Positions 16,963 to 25,988 are shown, counted from the stretch's first letter. The stretch is 64,000 nucleotides of DNA from Candidatus Bathyarchaeota archaeon (GCA_026014735.1 JAOZHT010000001.1:868001-932000); one strand, 5' to 3'. A program made the numbers and translations. Notes: generated by a model from the letters alone, not told the origin.

Positions 16963-17755
16963 GTTCGAAAACCCCTGTGCATTCATGTCGATGGAATACA
17001 AAGTGGAAGTGGTCGCCGTAGGCACGTTTAAGCAGTTGGTTGGCGTCTAAGTCCTCGGTTATTTGGGCTACTTCTACTTGTTTGTTGACGCATAGCACTT
17101 TTGACATGCGGCAGAAAACCGATGCTAAATCATGCGTTACAATAAGAATGGTGGTTTGCCGCTGGGTGTTTAGGTCGCTGAGTTTCTTGTAGAAACGCTC
17201 TTGCGCAGTCGAATCAACACCCACTATGGGCTCGTCGAGAAAAATCAACTCAGGCTTTCGCGCCAGCGCTTTTGCCACAAACACACGCTGCTTCTGCCCG
17301 CCTGAAAGCTGCCCAATCCGTCTGTTGGCAACGTCACGCAGCCCCATGAAATCGATGCTTTCATCCACCGCCGCCCAATCTTCATGTCTAAACCGGCGCC
17401 CCACGTTGCCCTTGCGGATGCAGCCCAAAGAAACCAGCTCCCTTACAGTCAACGGAAACTCGTTTTCGAAGCTGGTGGCGTTCTGGGAGATGTAGGCAAC
17501 TTTTTCCCACGCAGTGAATTTGGTGGTTTCTGTGCCAAAGAGGCGGATGGTGCCTTTTGCTGTGGGTAGAAAGTTCAGGATAGCGCCTAGAAGTGTGGTT
17601 TTTCCGCCTCCGTTGGGGCCCACGATACCGACGTAGTCGCCTCGGTTAACTGTGAAGCTTGCATCTTCGATGACGGGGTCGCTGCTTCGGTTAACGTAGA
17701 GGTTTTGGACTTCTAAAATAGGGGTGGTTTTTGGCATAGGTTTCTGCTCTACCAT
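16952..17755 (-). CDS. znuC: zinc/manganese-type ABC transporter ATPase
   Basis: The protein has a Walker A GPNGGGKTT, signature LSGGQKQR, Walker B LIFLDEP and switch His (VTHD). Its size of about 267 residues is normal for ZnuC. The start is uncertain: TTG 17770, ATG 17755 and ATG 17737 are all in frame without a clear ribosome site. The C-terminal extension is His-rich (DHFHFVFHRHE), as in some ZnuC proteins, and may sense zinc. It lies between the binding-protein and permease genes, overlapping the latter. Confidence 0.92.
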   Translation of the reverse strand: MVEQKPMPKTTPILEVQNLYVNRSSDPVIEDASFTVNRGDYVGIVGPNGGGKTTLLGAILNFLPTAKGTIRLFGTETTKFTAWEKVAYISQNATSFENEFPLTVRELVSLGCIRKGNVGRRFRHEDWAAVDESIDFMGLRDVANRRIGQLSGGQKQRVFVAKALARKPELIFLDEPIVGVDSTAQERFYKKLSDLNTQRQTTILIVTHDLASVFCRMSKVLCVNKQVEVAQITEDLDANQLLKRAYGDHFHFVFHRHECTGVFEHER

Positions 17756-17783
17756 TTTGGGGTTCAGCAATATTTACCTAGCG

Positions 17784-18746
17784 TTAAGCTGCGCCCAAAC
17801 CAGTTTTAAGGTTGGTGAGATTTGTCTGCATCTGCTCCAGATAATCCATGTTGTCGGTTTGTCCCAGCATCAGGTACAGTTCAAGGATGGTTACGCTGTG
17901 CCCAGTTTGCGCTTGGACTTCGGTTCGGATAGTATTGGCGTATTCACTTGAGTAAACGGGGTCAACGTAGACCACGTAGATTTGTTGCTGCTTCATTTCG
18001 CTGACTAATGCGGCTATGGTGGCGGCGCTGGGCTGCTCATCGGCGGATAAACCGATAACGCCATGCTGCTCAAACCCGTAGCGTGAAGCTAAATATCCAA
18101 ATGCCTCATGAGACACAAAGATTGCGCTCTTATTTGCCTCAGAAAGCCCTGTTTTGTATTCACTGTCTAGCTGCTCAAGTTTTTCTTCTAAACTCTGCCA
18201 ACGCGATGTATAGTAGCTTTCATGCTCAGGGTCAACTTGGACTAGGGCATTGTAGATTTTTTCTGCCTGCTGCTTTGCCATGTAGGGGCTGACCCATGTG
18301 TGGGGATCATAGGCGCCATGGTCATGTTCTTCTTCGGCTGCTTCATGTTCATGCTCATGTTCCTGATTGGCTATAAGAGTTAATCCAGAGGTAGTCTCGA
18401 CTACGGTTCTGGTTTGGGTATCTGACAAGGCAGGTAATACGTCGTCTTCCATCCAGTGGTCTGCGCCTGCGCCGTTATAGATGATGATGTCTGCGTCTTG
18501 GGTAGCGGCGATGTTGGAGGCGGAGGGTTCCCAGTTGTGGATTTCGGTGTTGCTGGGGATAAGTTGGGTTACTTGGACTTGGTCGCCGCCGATTTGCTCG
18601 GTCAGGTATGCGAGTGGGTAGAAGGTTGCTACGACTTGGAGTTTGTCTGTTTTGGGGGTGGCTGTGTAGAGGGCGGCGGCTATGGCTGAACCGACGATTG
18701 CGATTATGATTATGGCTGCGAGGAAGATTTTTTGTTTGCTGTTCAT
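17784..18746 (-). CDS. znuA: zinc ABC transporter substrate-binding protein
   Basis: This is a 320-residue cluster A-I (ZnuA/TroA) binding protein with an N-terminal membrane anchor (about residues 6-27). Ligand motifs are NTEIHNWEPS (first His), the acidic/His-rich loop EHEHEHEAAEEEHDHG followed by PHTWVSP (second His), SHEAFGYL (third His) and a late DPVYSS (Asp). The His-rich loop argues for zinc rather than manganese. It is the first gene of the znuACB-type operon and divergent from nikR. Confidence 0.9.
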   Translation of the reverse strand: MNSKQKIFLAAIIIIAIVGSAIAAALYTATPKTDKLQVVATFYPLAYLTEQIGGDQVQVTQLIPSNTEIHNWEPSASNIAATQDADIIIYNGAGADHWMEDDVLPALSDTQTRTVVETTSGLTLIANQEHEHEHEAAEEEHDHGAYDPHTWVSPYMAKQQAEKIYNALVQVDPEHESYYTSRWQSLEEKLEQLDSEYKTGLSEANKSAIFVSHEAFGYLASRYGFEQHGVIGLSADEQPSAATIAALVSEMKQQQIYVVYVDPVYSSEYANTIRTEVQAQTGHSVTILELYLMLGQTDNMDYLEQMQTNLTNLKTGLGAA

Positions 18747-18766
18747 AGGGACGCTTAAACCGAGGC

Positions 18767-18796
18767 ATTATTAAACATTCTTAAATCATTAATAAT
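18767..18796. promoter_or_regulatory. palindrome ATTATTAA-N14-TTAATAAT between znuA and nikR
   Basis: Perfect 8-base half-sites at 18767-18774 and 18789-18796 are separated by 14 bases, the same spacing as the two NikR-type boxes, but with a different, AT-only sequence. It lies 20 bases upstream of the znuA ATG and 73 bases before nikR. It could be the zinc operator or part of the AT-rich promoters. Confidence 0.4.
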
Positions 18797-18868
18797 AATG
18801 GGGGCTATTTCAGCAAAAATTAATAAAAGCTATTAACGTCTACCGTCAATTCTAGCAAGGCGAAAATA

Positions 18869-19264
18869 ATGGTAATCATAAGCCTCTCAATCCCCGACTC
18901 CCTCATACAACAAATCGACCAAACCATAAAAGACAAAGGCTTCGTAAGCCGCTCCGAACTCGCACGGCAAGCCCTACGGCTATACCTCACCGAGGATCTA
19001 AAACTAGACGACTTAGAAGGCAACGCCGTAGCCACCATAACACTCATCTACAAAGAAAACGCCGACCGACGCCGCCTCCTCGAAACCCAACACGTCTACG
19101 GCGGGTTAGTCTCCACCTTTCTCCATGCGCACATCCACCCGGGCTTTTGCTTGGAGGTCATAATTTTAAACGGGCAAGCTGAGCTTATTCGGAAATTCGT
19201 CGATAACCTGCGGCAAAACGAGCAAATAATGCAGATAAAAATCTCCGTGCTAACTCAGAAATAG
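18869..19264 (+). CDS. nikR: nickel-responsive regulator NikR
   Basis: This 131-residue protein has a ribbon-helix-helix domain (residues 1-45, SLSIPDSLIQQID then GFVSRSELARQALRLYL) and an ACT-like metal domain. The nickel ligands match the known family spacing exactly: TQH, then eleven residues later HAH, then six residues later Cys (HAHIHPGFC), equivalent to E. coli His76, His87, His89 and Cys95. It is expected to repress nickel uptake when Ni(II) is bound. Two candidate operators are in the window. It is divergent from znuA. Confidence 0.95.
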   Translation: MVIISLSIPDSLIQQIDQTIKDKGFVSRSELARQALRLYLTEDLKLDDLEGNAVATITLIYKENADRRRLLETQHVYGGLVSTFLHAHIHPGFCLEVIILNGQAELIRKFVDNLRQNEQIMQIKISVLTQK

Positions 19265-19296
19265 CCAGTTTAGGTGACTGCAAACCAAAAATGGTG

Positions 19297-19914
19297 TCAC
19301 CTGTGCTTTTCAGCTATGCATATGAAATAGCTTTTGTCATCCCTTTCAAAAGTAACCTCAAGTCCATTCTCTCTCATCATCTGCTTAAGCCGCTCGATGC
19401 TGGGCAAGAAGTCATTCTTTATTTCTACCCCGCCGTTCATGTGGACGCCGTTGATTTTATCGGCTGAATCTGAATGCGCCACTGCCAAGCGCCCCCCCTT
19501 CTTTAGTGCCCTAGTCAATATCTGTATGGCTAAGGGCTGGTCGACGAAGTGGGGGAAACAGGAGTAACATACCACTAAATCGAATTCCTCAGAGTAACCC
19601 AATCCATATACATCGCAGACATGGAAGCTAACTTTAGGATGGAGGCTTTTGGGGTACTTGGCTTGGGCGGCCTCAATCATCTTCTCCGAATAATCAATCG
19701 CCATCACACAGCCGTCTGAGAGGTGTTTTTCGTAGAAGGAAATCATGACACCGGTGCCTGTGCCCACATCTAAAATCTTATCCGACCCTTGAATGGCGAG
19801 TAAATCACTTATGTACGCGACTTTTTCGGGGTTATGAATGGTAATTTGATCCCATACCGCTGCTTTTTGGTTGAAGAAGTCTTTTTGTTTCGGATTGATT
19901 TTTTTCTGCTCCAT
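19297..19914 (-). CDS. class I SAM-dependent methyltransferase
   Basis: This is a 205-residue UbiE/COG2226-like enzyme. Motif I is KILDVGTGTGVM, motif II has AIDYSEKMI, and DLVVCYSCFPHF is the post-II strand. The substrate is unknown. It starts 12 bases after the stop of the ABC ATPase gene, so it belongs to the FecBCD-type operon. This raises the possibility that it modifies a metal chelator or otherwise serves metal uptake. The His/Cys-containing segments are not diagnostic. Confidence 0.85.
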   Translation of the reverse strand: MEQKKINPKQKDFFNQKAAVWDQITIHNPEKVAYISDLLAIQGSDKILDVGTGTGVMISFYEKHLSDGCVMAIDYSEKMIEAAQAKYPKSLHPKVSFHVCDVYGLGYSEEFDLVVCYSCFPHFVDQPLAIQILTRALKKGGRLAVAHSDSADKINGVHMNGGVEIKNDFLPSIERLKQMMRENGLEVTFERDDKSYFICIAEKHR

Positions 19915-19926
19915 TGCTTTCTCTCC

Positions 19927-20679
19927 TTACATGGGGATTACCACAGGTATCCCTCGGACAGTCTCGACGTAAGCGTCGATGTTGTATACTACCCGAATGT
20001 TTCCCGGCGTAATGATTTCGTGTCCGCCGACCGCATAGACGCCGCCGTCCTTCATCAGAATGAACTTGTCGGAGTGACGGAAGGCCAAGTTGAGGTCATG
20101 GATAATCATGATGGCGGCCATGTGGTTTTTCTTAACTATGTTTCGGATCAGATGCATTATCATGTGCTGATTGGAGAGGTCCAGGCTGCTTGTGGGCTCA
20201 TCGAGCAGAATTATCTTGGGCTGCTGAACCAGAACCCTTGCAATCTGCACCAGCTGATACTCGCCCCCGCTGATCTCGTCAACATACTTGAGGGACAATG
20301 CATCTAGGCCCAGCAGATGAAGCACTCTGCCCGCCAACCGTATGTCTTTTTCACTTGCATCCCACTCGAAATGCGGCTTGCGCCCCAGCAGCACCGAATC
20401 AAACACCGTCGTTTTGGAGGTCTCGCTTTTCTGCGCCACGTACCCGATGTTTTTGGCGATGTCTCTTTTGCTCATCCCATGAAGATCCATGCCCTCGATG
20501 GATACTGCGCCAGCGTTTGGCGTGAGCACCTTGCTTATGCATTTAATTAGGGTGGTTTTGCCCACGCCGTTAGGTCCCAAAATCGAGACCACATCGTCTT
20601 TTTCTACGGCGAAGGTGACTCCGTCTAGGACTTTTTTGCTGCGGTAAGCAAAGCTGACGCCGTTGACTTCGAAGAACAT
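19927..20679 (-). CDS. FecE/BtuD-type ABC transporter ATPase
   Basis: This 250-residue ATPase has Walker A GPNGVGKTT, signature ISGGEYQLVQIAR, Walker B IILLDEPTSSLD and the switch IHDL. The sequence is closest in style to ATPases of iron-siderophore, cobalamin and nickel-chelate uptake (FepC/BtuD). The ATG shares a base with the end of the permease gene, so translation is coupled. With the NikR-like box in front of the operon, nickel is the best guess for the cargo. Confidence 0.9.
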   Translation of the reverse strand: MFFEVNGVSFAYRSKKVLDGVTFAVEKDDVVSILGPNGVGKTTLIKCISKVLTPNAGAVSIEGMDLHGMSKRDIAKNIGYVAQKSETSKTTVFDSVLLGRKPHFEWDASEKDIRLAGRVLHLLGLDALSLKYVDEISGGEYQLVQIARVLVQQPKIILLDEPTSSLDLSNQHMIMHLIRNIVKKNHMAAIMIIHDLNLAFRHSDKFILMKDGGVYAVGGHEIITPGNIRVVYNIDAYVETVRGIPVVIPM

Positions 20680-21692
20680 TACCGCCTATACCTCCTAATC
20701 AGCAGGTAGATGAAGAGGGGTCCCCCGAGCATCGAGGTGATGATGCCTACGGGGATGACGGCTGGGTAGAGGATAACTTGGCCGACTGCGTCTGCTATGA
20801 GCAGGATGATGGCGCCTATGATAATGGAGAGGGGGATGAGGTAGCGGTGGTCGCTGCCGATTAGCATACGGGCGATGTGGGGCCCAAGCAGCCCTATGAA
20901 TGCTATGATGCCGAAGAAGGAAACAATCACGGCTGAGAGCACAGCGGTTAATATCATGCCGATGATGCGTTCCCGCTCCGTGTTAACACCTAAGCCTTTG
21001 GCGGTGTCTTCCCCTGCGTCGAGGGCATTGTAATCCCAGCGTTTGTAGAAGAAGTAGAGTACCACAGGCAGAAACACCACCAGAATCAGCGTGTTCCATG
21101 ACCAGGTGGCTTTGCCTAAGTCACCAAACGTCCAGGATACGATGTTGCCCAGCTGCGAATCCGTAGCTATATACTGCATGAAGGATAGCCCCGCGGAAAA
21201 CATGACGCTTATGGCTACCCCCGCAAGTATCATGGTTTCGGCGCTGACGCGGGTAACTTTGGTGAGCAGCAGGATGGCGCCGGTGGCCAGCAGAGAAAAG
21301 GCGAATGCACAGATGGTTGTTACATAGGGGTTGTTGATGGAGACCACGTTGGTTAGGCTGCTGCCGGCTCCCAGAAAGATGATGGCGAAGGAGGCGCCAA
21401 AAGCGGCGGCGCTGGAAATCCCCAATGTGAAGGGCGAAGCAAGGGGGTTTCGGAGGATGCACTGCATCACAACGCCTGCGACGGCTAAGCCTGCGCCTGC
21501 GGCTAGGGCGCCGACGATGCGGACCATGCGGATGTTCCAGATGGTGCCGCCCATTCCAGAGGTGTCAAAAGTGAAGAGATACTTGATAACGTCTTGGAAA
21601 GGTATGTTTATGGGGCCATTCATTGCGGCGACGATAACGCAGATAAATAGCACAAGTACGCCGGCGATGAGGAAAAGGCGTTTGCGTTTCAC
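20679..21692 (-). CDS. FecCD-family ABC transporter permease
   Basis: This permease of 337 or more residues has about nine or ten helices and FecCD motifs (GAALAAGAGLAVAGVVMQ, RNPLASPFTLGISSAAAFGA, PHIARMLIGSDHR). GTG 21692 is the first standard start. The same frame, however, runs upstream as a protein-like N-terminus (SKHQGDKEAFDIYED and on) to an ATA codon at 21785, which sits 6 bases after GGAGTGA; a stop lies three codons above. Families of this kind normally have such a charged N-terminus, so true initiation may be at 21785. It is the middle gene of the transporter operon. Confidence 0.92.
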   Translation of the reverse strand: MKRKRLFLIAGVLVLFICVIVAAMNGPINIPFQDVIKYLFTFDTSGMGGTIWNIRMVRIVGALAAGAGLAVAGVVMQCILRNPLASPFTLGISSAAAFGASFAIIFLGAGSSLTNVVSINNPYVTTICAFAFSLLATGAILLLTKVTRVSAETMILAGVAISVMFSAGLSFMQYIATDSQLGNIVSWTFGDLGKATWSWNTLILVVFLPVVLYFFYKRWDYNALDAGEDTAKGLGVNTERERIIGMILTAVLSAVIVSFFGIIAFIGLLGPHIARMLIGSDHRYLIPLSIIIGAIILLIADAVGQVILYPAVIPVGIITSMLGGPLFIYLLIRRYRR

Positions 21693-21855
21693 AAATCCGC
21701 GGTATACTTTGGAGATTTGGTTGCCTTCTTTTTGGTTGTCCTCGTAGATGTCGAATGCTTCTTTGTCGCCTTGATGCTTCGATATCGGTTTTCACTCCAC
21801 GGGTTATGCAACTATCGCAAAAAAAGATGAAAAAGAGGTTAATTAACAAGCACGT

Positions 21856-22947
21856 TTACAGCGTGACTTTGCTGCATCCGTTGCCTGTCTGGGCAGCCGC
21901 TATGTCCTGATAGGTCATGGTGGTGTCGGGATAGAATAGCTGCAGGATTTGGTTTGCTTTATCCTCGAAGTTCCAACTATACTGGTTGCCATTCAAGACT
22001 GATGCGACGTAGTAGACGTTGATTAGCTGGTTATCCCAGTTGGTGCCATAGCACTTATACACCATCGTCGAGTAGAGGTTGCCGTCTTTGATTGCTGTAA
22101 CGCTGCCTAATCCGGTTTTGGCTGCGATGCCCTCGTTGATAGAAGTTACGCATGTACTAACGCCGATGCTGTCGATGAATATGTAGTCGGGGTTTGCGGC
22201 TATGAGGGTTTCCAGTGTGATTACGTAGGGTTGGCGGTTAGCGGCAGGCTCAATGGCGTTGGTGACGTTGGAGTAGTCAAAGGGCAGGTAGTTGCCTGAG
22301 CCCTTGAGGAAGGATGCTCCACCATAGTAGAACATGCCGCAGGCATATGCACTTTCGCTGCCATCAGCAGGTGCTGAGGTGATGTCGTTGATTAAGCCTG
22401 CGATGCCCTCGTTAAGCTGATTTGCCCTGGCCGATTCGCCCAGCAACGTGCCCAGCGAGGTCATTTGGTTATAGAAGGCTTGTCCGAACTCGAGATTGGC
22501 GTTGATGACGTAGACGGGGATGCCTGTTTGGGTTTGCAGGGTGTCCGCGGTTGCTGTGTCCTCTGGGAGCGAGGTGATGATGAGGCTGGGGTTGAGCTGC
22601 AGGATGGCTTCGGGGGTGTTGGCTATCTGGGGCAGCTTGGAATAGTCGGCTTTGTTGATGAGGTAGTAGGTTTGGTCATCTAAGGTGTTAAAGGTTCCTG
22701 CGGGCTCTACTGCCTGGACCTTGTCGGCGGCGTCGAAGTAGGATACCAGCCGCAGCGAGCATGCGCCAACGCAGTAGATTGAATCTATGTTTTCGGGGAT
22801 ATCAACGGTTCTGCCTAATGCGTCGGTGACTGTGGTGGCTGCGGGTTCAGGGGGGGCTTGGTTTTGGGTTAGGACTATGGCTGCGCCTATGGCGGCGACT
22901 ATCACTATTGCTATCGCCGCAAAGGCGAAGAGTTTGTTTTTTCCCAT
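21856..22947 (-). CDS. FecB/BtuF-type ABC substrate-binding protein
   Basis: The 363-residue protein has an N-terminal membrane anchor (residues 6-27) and a Pro/Ala linker. The type III binding-protein fold follows: VTDALGRTVDIPENID, SLRLVSYFDAADKVQAVE, ILQLNPSLIITS, and late NPDYIFIDS. The CVGACS pair is unusual and could ligate metal. It is the first gene of a four-gene operon with permease, ATPase and methyltransferase. The operator upstream matches NikR sites, so nickel or a nickel chelate is the inferred ligand; iron chelates or cobamides are alternatives. Confidence 0.88.
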   Translation of the reverse strand: MGKNKLFAFAAIAIVIVAAIGAAIVLTQNQAPPEPAATTVTDALGRTVDIPENIDSIYCVGACSLRLVSYFDAADKVQAVEPAGTFNTLDDQTYYLINKADYSKLPQIANTPEAILQLNPSLIITSLPEDTATADTLQTQTGIPVYVINANLEFGQAFYNQMTSLGTLLGESARANQLNEGIAGLINDITSAPADGSESAYACGMFYYGGASFLKGSGNYLPFDYSNVTNAIEPAANRQPYVITLETLIAANPDYIFIDSIGVSTCVTSINEGIAAKTGLGSVTAIKDGNLYSTMVYKCYGTNWDNQLINVYYVASVLNGNQYSWNFEDKANQILQLFYPDTTMTYQDIAAAQTGNGCSKVTL

Positions 22948-22973
22948 CTGCTCACTTTCCTTAAATTACCGAG

Positions 22974-23000
22974 TTGTTACTAATTTTAAGTTGAGTAACA
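22974..23000. promoter_or_regulatory. NikR-type operator upstream of the FecBCD-type operon
   Basis: TTGTTAC at 22974-22980 and GTAACAC at 22995-23001 are 14 bases apart: the same palindrome as at 15944-15971 with one mismatch in the left half. It lies 27 bases upstream of the binding-protein ATG, where it could block transcription. Confidence 0.65.
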
Positions 23001-23086
23001 CACAATTGGCGAGTGCTAATAAATATTTCTGGAAGCAACAACCCAATATTCAACCCAGACATGGCGAATCTCAAAAATAAGCAAGA

Positions 23087-23135
23087 AGTGGCGGGCCGAA
23101 CCGGATTCGAACCAGCGACCTTCTGCACGTCAAGC
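23087..23135 (-). repeat. left attachment repeat: 3' half of tRNA-Val
   Basis: This is the 3' half of a tRNA from the anticodon loop (TTGACGT) through the variable loop, a canonical T-loop (TTCGAAT), the acceptor strand and an encoded CCA. It differs from the right copy at four positions, all transitions. It is the displaced original 3' end of the host tRNA gene. Confidence 0.88.
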
Positions 23136-23967
23136 GCGCCATCAAGACCTAAATTGGGACAAATACAAAGAATGGGTCTACCACAAATACGCCAAAACAT
23201 GGGCACCAAGCATCATGACCTACAGCAAAAAATACAGCCACATACTCCTAGAAGGAAGCATAAAAGACCTCGACCTAATTCCACCTAAAACCAAGAACAC
23301 AACTGTAAAATCACTTGTCATTTTATCAAAATACTTAGGAATCCACGAACAGTTCAAAGCTGAACTAAAAAGCTATGGAATCAAACTGTTCAGAGCAGAC
23401 GCCTTTGGTTCCTTTATGCGCTTGTATACCAACCCTGCCTCAGACCTAATGGAGTGGTACACAAAAGCCTCCTCTGTTCTTAGACCTAACGAAAAGCTGT
23501 TCTTCCAATTTCTAAGATTAGCAGGTCTTAGAAAAATCGAAGGAATAGCAGCCTTTAACAAAATAATAGAGCTAAACCAACAAGGCAAACTATCCGAGTA
23601 CTATAATGAAGAAAAGAGCTTGCTTGAGCATTTCAAGTACAAAGAAGTCTTCTTGCGCGGTACAAAGAACGTCTACATATCGTTCTTACCAAAAGAGCTT
23701 GTTCTAAGCGTAGCAGCCAGTGAACCAGTAAGCTATGATGCAATAAAGAAACGACTAAGAAGAGCAAAAATACGCTGCCGAACAAATGAATTAAGAGACT
23801 ACTTCGGAACCTTCATGGTAAGGAACGGCTTAATCAAAGAAGAGGTTGATCTGTTGCAGGGAAGAATACCGCCGTCAATATTTATCAGGCACTATTGGAG
23901 TCCTTCATTTGATGAACTAAAAGAAAGAACCCTCCAAGCCATCATGAGTTTAGGGGAATCAAGTTAG
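23092..23967 (+). CDS. SSV-type integrase, C-terminal part (int-C)
   Basis: The open frame runs through the tRNA repeat (reading AEPDSNQRPSARQA) into DLNWDKYKEWVYHKYAKTW and the catalytic domain; the first ATG is only at 23215. Tyrosine-recombinase residues appear in order: FLRLAGLRKIEG (first Arg), SFLPKEL region Lys, TNELRDYFGTFM (second Arg, with Asn where His is usual) and IFIRHYWSP (nucleophile Tyr). The missing N-terminus is at 50009-50242. In the integrated state the protein cannot be made whole; excision would need expression of the fused gene. Confidence 0.85.
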   Translation, partial: RAEPDSNQRPSARQARHQDLNWDKYKEWVYHKYAKTWAPSIMTYSKKYSHILLEGSIKDLDLIPPKTKNTTVKSLVILSKYLGIHEQFKAELKSYGIKLFRADAFGSFMRLYTNPASDLMEWYTKASSVLRPNEKLFFQFLRLAGLRKIEGIAAFNKIIELNQQGKLSEYYNEEKSLLEHFKYKEVFLRGTKNVYISFLPKELVLSVAASEPVSYDAIKKRLRRAKIRCRTNELRDYFGTFMVRNGLIKEEVDLLQGRIPPSIFIRHYWSPSFDELKERTLQAIMSLGESS

Positions 23968-23971
23968 TAAA

Positions 23972-24790
23972 TTATGGCGTGGCAGGATTCACTGCAATTC
24001 TGCGCTGTAAACATGCTGTACCTACTCTAACGCTTTCCTTACCGTCCTCCACTGGAAATAGTAACCATAATCGATCAGCTAAATCTTCTACTGTTATACT
24101 GTAGATCAAATTTGAGATAAAATATGAGAAGGAAAGCTTCTTTCCACCATTTACAGAAAAATCATAAAGACCATAGAAAGTCTTACAACCATTATCCGAT
24201 ACATTTTCAGGTCGTTTTTCGGACCAATATTTAATGAATATTGAGGACCCCAAAGAAGTATGATTTACATACTTCCCATCTTCACCTAAAGGTTCTAAAG
24301 CTTCACTTAAGCGTTCGATTGAAGCATTCCCGTATTCATAAGAAAATACTCCATTAAACTTTAGGCAGTCACCTACCATTTTTGCATTTTCAATAGATTT
24401 CCTCAGGATTCCCTCAATTTCATTGTTAGCAATCTTTGTTTTAACCTCAATTATAGCTCTAACACTACTAGATGAAACAATTACTAAAGATCCCTCCGAA
24501 AATAAAACAGGCACCCGATTATCGTATATAATTATATCAAGTTGATTAGAAATTTCCATTCGCCCATTGTGAGGGGGTCTTCCTTCAGCTTTTAATATGA
24601 AACCAGTACCGACAGACAAGTTTGATGGAAGAAATCGCTTGATAATTTTCGTTAGCACAGCTTCCTTATACCGTCCATCTTCACCCCAATTCGCATTTCC
24701 TATAAGATTTCTAACTCGGTCCTTTACCGCTTCTAGCTCTTTAGTGATAGATTCTTGAAATGCTTCTGGGTTAACTTGAACTTCAGCCAT
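23972..24790 (-). CDS. DUF6602-like putative nuclease
   Basis: This is a 272-residue soluble protein. RFLPSNLSVGTGFIL is followed by NQLDIIIYDNRVPVLF and SSSSVRAIIEVKTK, which matches the DUF6602 layout. The Asp of QLDII and the Glu/Lys of EVK form a PD-(D/E)XK site. Such proteins are frequent in prokaryotic mobile islands. AGAGAGTG precedes the ATG. It is convergent with the integrase remnant (4 bases between stops), so it is the first full cargo gene at the left end. The target is unknown. Confidence 0.75.
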   Translation of the reverse strand: MAEVQVNPEAFQESITKELEAVKDRVRNLIGNANWGEDGRYKEAVLTKIIKRFLPSNLSVGTGFILKAEGRPPHNGRMEISNQLDIIIYDNRVPVLFSEGSLVIVSSSSVRAIIEVKTKIANNEIEGILRKSIENAKMVGDCLKFNGVFSYEYGNASIERLSEALEPLGEDGKYVNHTSLGSSIFIKYWSEKRPENVSDNGCKTFYGLYDFSVNGGKKLSFSYFISNLIYSITVEDLADRLWLLFPVEDGKESVRVGTACLQRRIAVNPATP

Positions 24791-24931
24791 TTTTGCACTC
24801 TCTGGTTATCGACTGTTTCCGGTTGATTTGTATAAAAGCGTTTGGCTAATTAGGGATTGGTAATTGGTGGATTGCCTAGATTTTTATTATTAATATCTTA
24901 TGCTAACATCAAGCATACGGGTTAATGTTCG

Positions 24932-25975
24932 ATGTCCCTACCTAATAGTACTAACGCAGTTTCTTCTATCCAGACAATTAGACTTTGGAAAATAGAGAAA
25001 GAGAGCCTTAAAGAGATCACCAAATCCAAAGTAGGTTTAGAAGCGAGACTGCAGAGCTGGATTATTTCTGACATTTCCATTATCTCGCCAGATTATCTTG
25101 TTATTGGTCGAGAAGTTCCCACAGACTTTGGTGGATACATCGACGTATTATGTATGACTGAAAATGGCGACTTAGTAATAGTGGAATTAAAGCGCGATAA
25201 GACACCACGTGAAATTTCAGCTCAAATCTTAGATTACGCTTCTTGGGTTAGGTTTTTGACTGCAGATAAAATTCAAGAAATTGCAGAGAAATATTGCCAA
25301 CCAAGCCTAATAGAAGTCTACCAAGCCAAGTTCAATCATGATTTACCCTCAATCTTTAATCAAGAACACCAAATGCTTATTGTTGGCTCAGAAATCGATA
25401 GCTCGACAGAAAGGATAATTCATTATCTTTCTGAAACCTATGGAGTTCCTATAAATGCCCTGACCTTCAACTACTTCAAAGATGGCGAAAACGAGTATGC
25501 AGCAAGGACTTTTTTAATTGAACAAGAAAAAGCAGAAATTGCGCAGATTTCAAGACCATCTAAGAGAACAAGTAATTTAACAATGGAGCAACTTCAAGCT
25601 ATAGCTGAAGAAAAAGACGTTAATGAGCTATATTACTACCTTGTTGATAGGCTAACACCACTATTTGATTATGTAGGCACTACTAGATCAACCATAGCTT
25701 TTGTAGGAAACATACAAGGAATAAACAAAACAATTCTTAGTTTGGTACCTGGCGAAAGTAACGCTCAAGATGGAGTTAAATTCAAAGTTTATCTCAAGAG
25801 ATTATTAGAATACTTCCGGCTAAGCAAGGAAGAAGCTGAGTCAATTCTACCTAGTAACAAGCAACCTTGGGAATACCAAACAAGTGCAACTGGCGAATAT
25901 TCTGGTTACGAGGGCTTCTTTAACAAGGCATCTGAAGCAGCCGATTTCATAATAGAACTAGCAAGACGGAAATGA
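24932..25975 (+). CDS. NucS/DUF91-like PD-(D/E)XK endonuclease
   Basis: This 347-residue protein has a nuclease domain at about 40-180. GGYIDVLCMTENGDLVIVEL, then Lys-Arg-Asp, gives the Asp-x(n)-Glu-x-Lys site, with ISAQILDYASWV as the following helix, as in NucS and DUF91 proteins. The C-terminal 130 residues, with TFNYFKDGE and a late basic region, are of the extra-domain type often attached to such nucleases. No ribosome site is seen before ATG 24932 and a TATA-like TTATTAATA lies 40 bases upstream, so translation is probably leaderless or nearly so. Confidence 0.78.
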   Translation: MSLPNSTNAVSSIQTIRLWKIEKESLKEITKSKVGLEARLQSWIISDISIISPDYLVIGREVPTDFGGYIDVLCMTENGDLVIVELKRDKTPREISAQILDYASWVRFLTADKIQEIAEKYCQPSLIEVYQAKFNHDLPSIFNQEHQMLIVGSEIDSSTERIIHYLSETYGVPINALTFNYFKDGENEYAARTFLIEQEKAEIAQISRPSKRTSNLTMEQLQAIAEEKDVNELYYYLVDRLTPLFDYVGTTRSTIAFVGNIQGINKTILSLVPGESNAQDGVKFKVYLKRLLEYFRLSKEEAESILPSNKQPWEYQTSATGEYSGYEGFFNKASEAADFIIELARRK

Positions 25976-25988
25976 TAATGTGATAATG

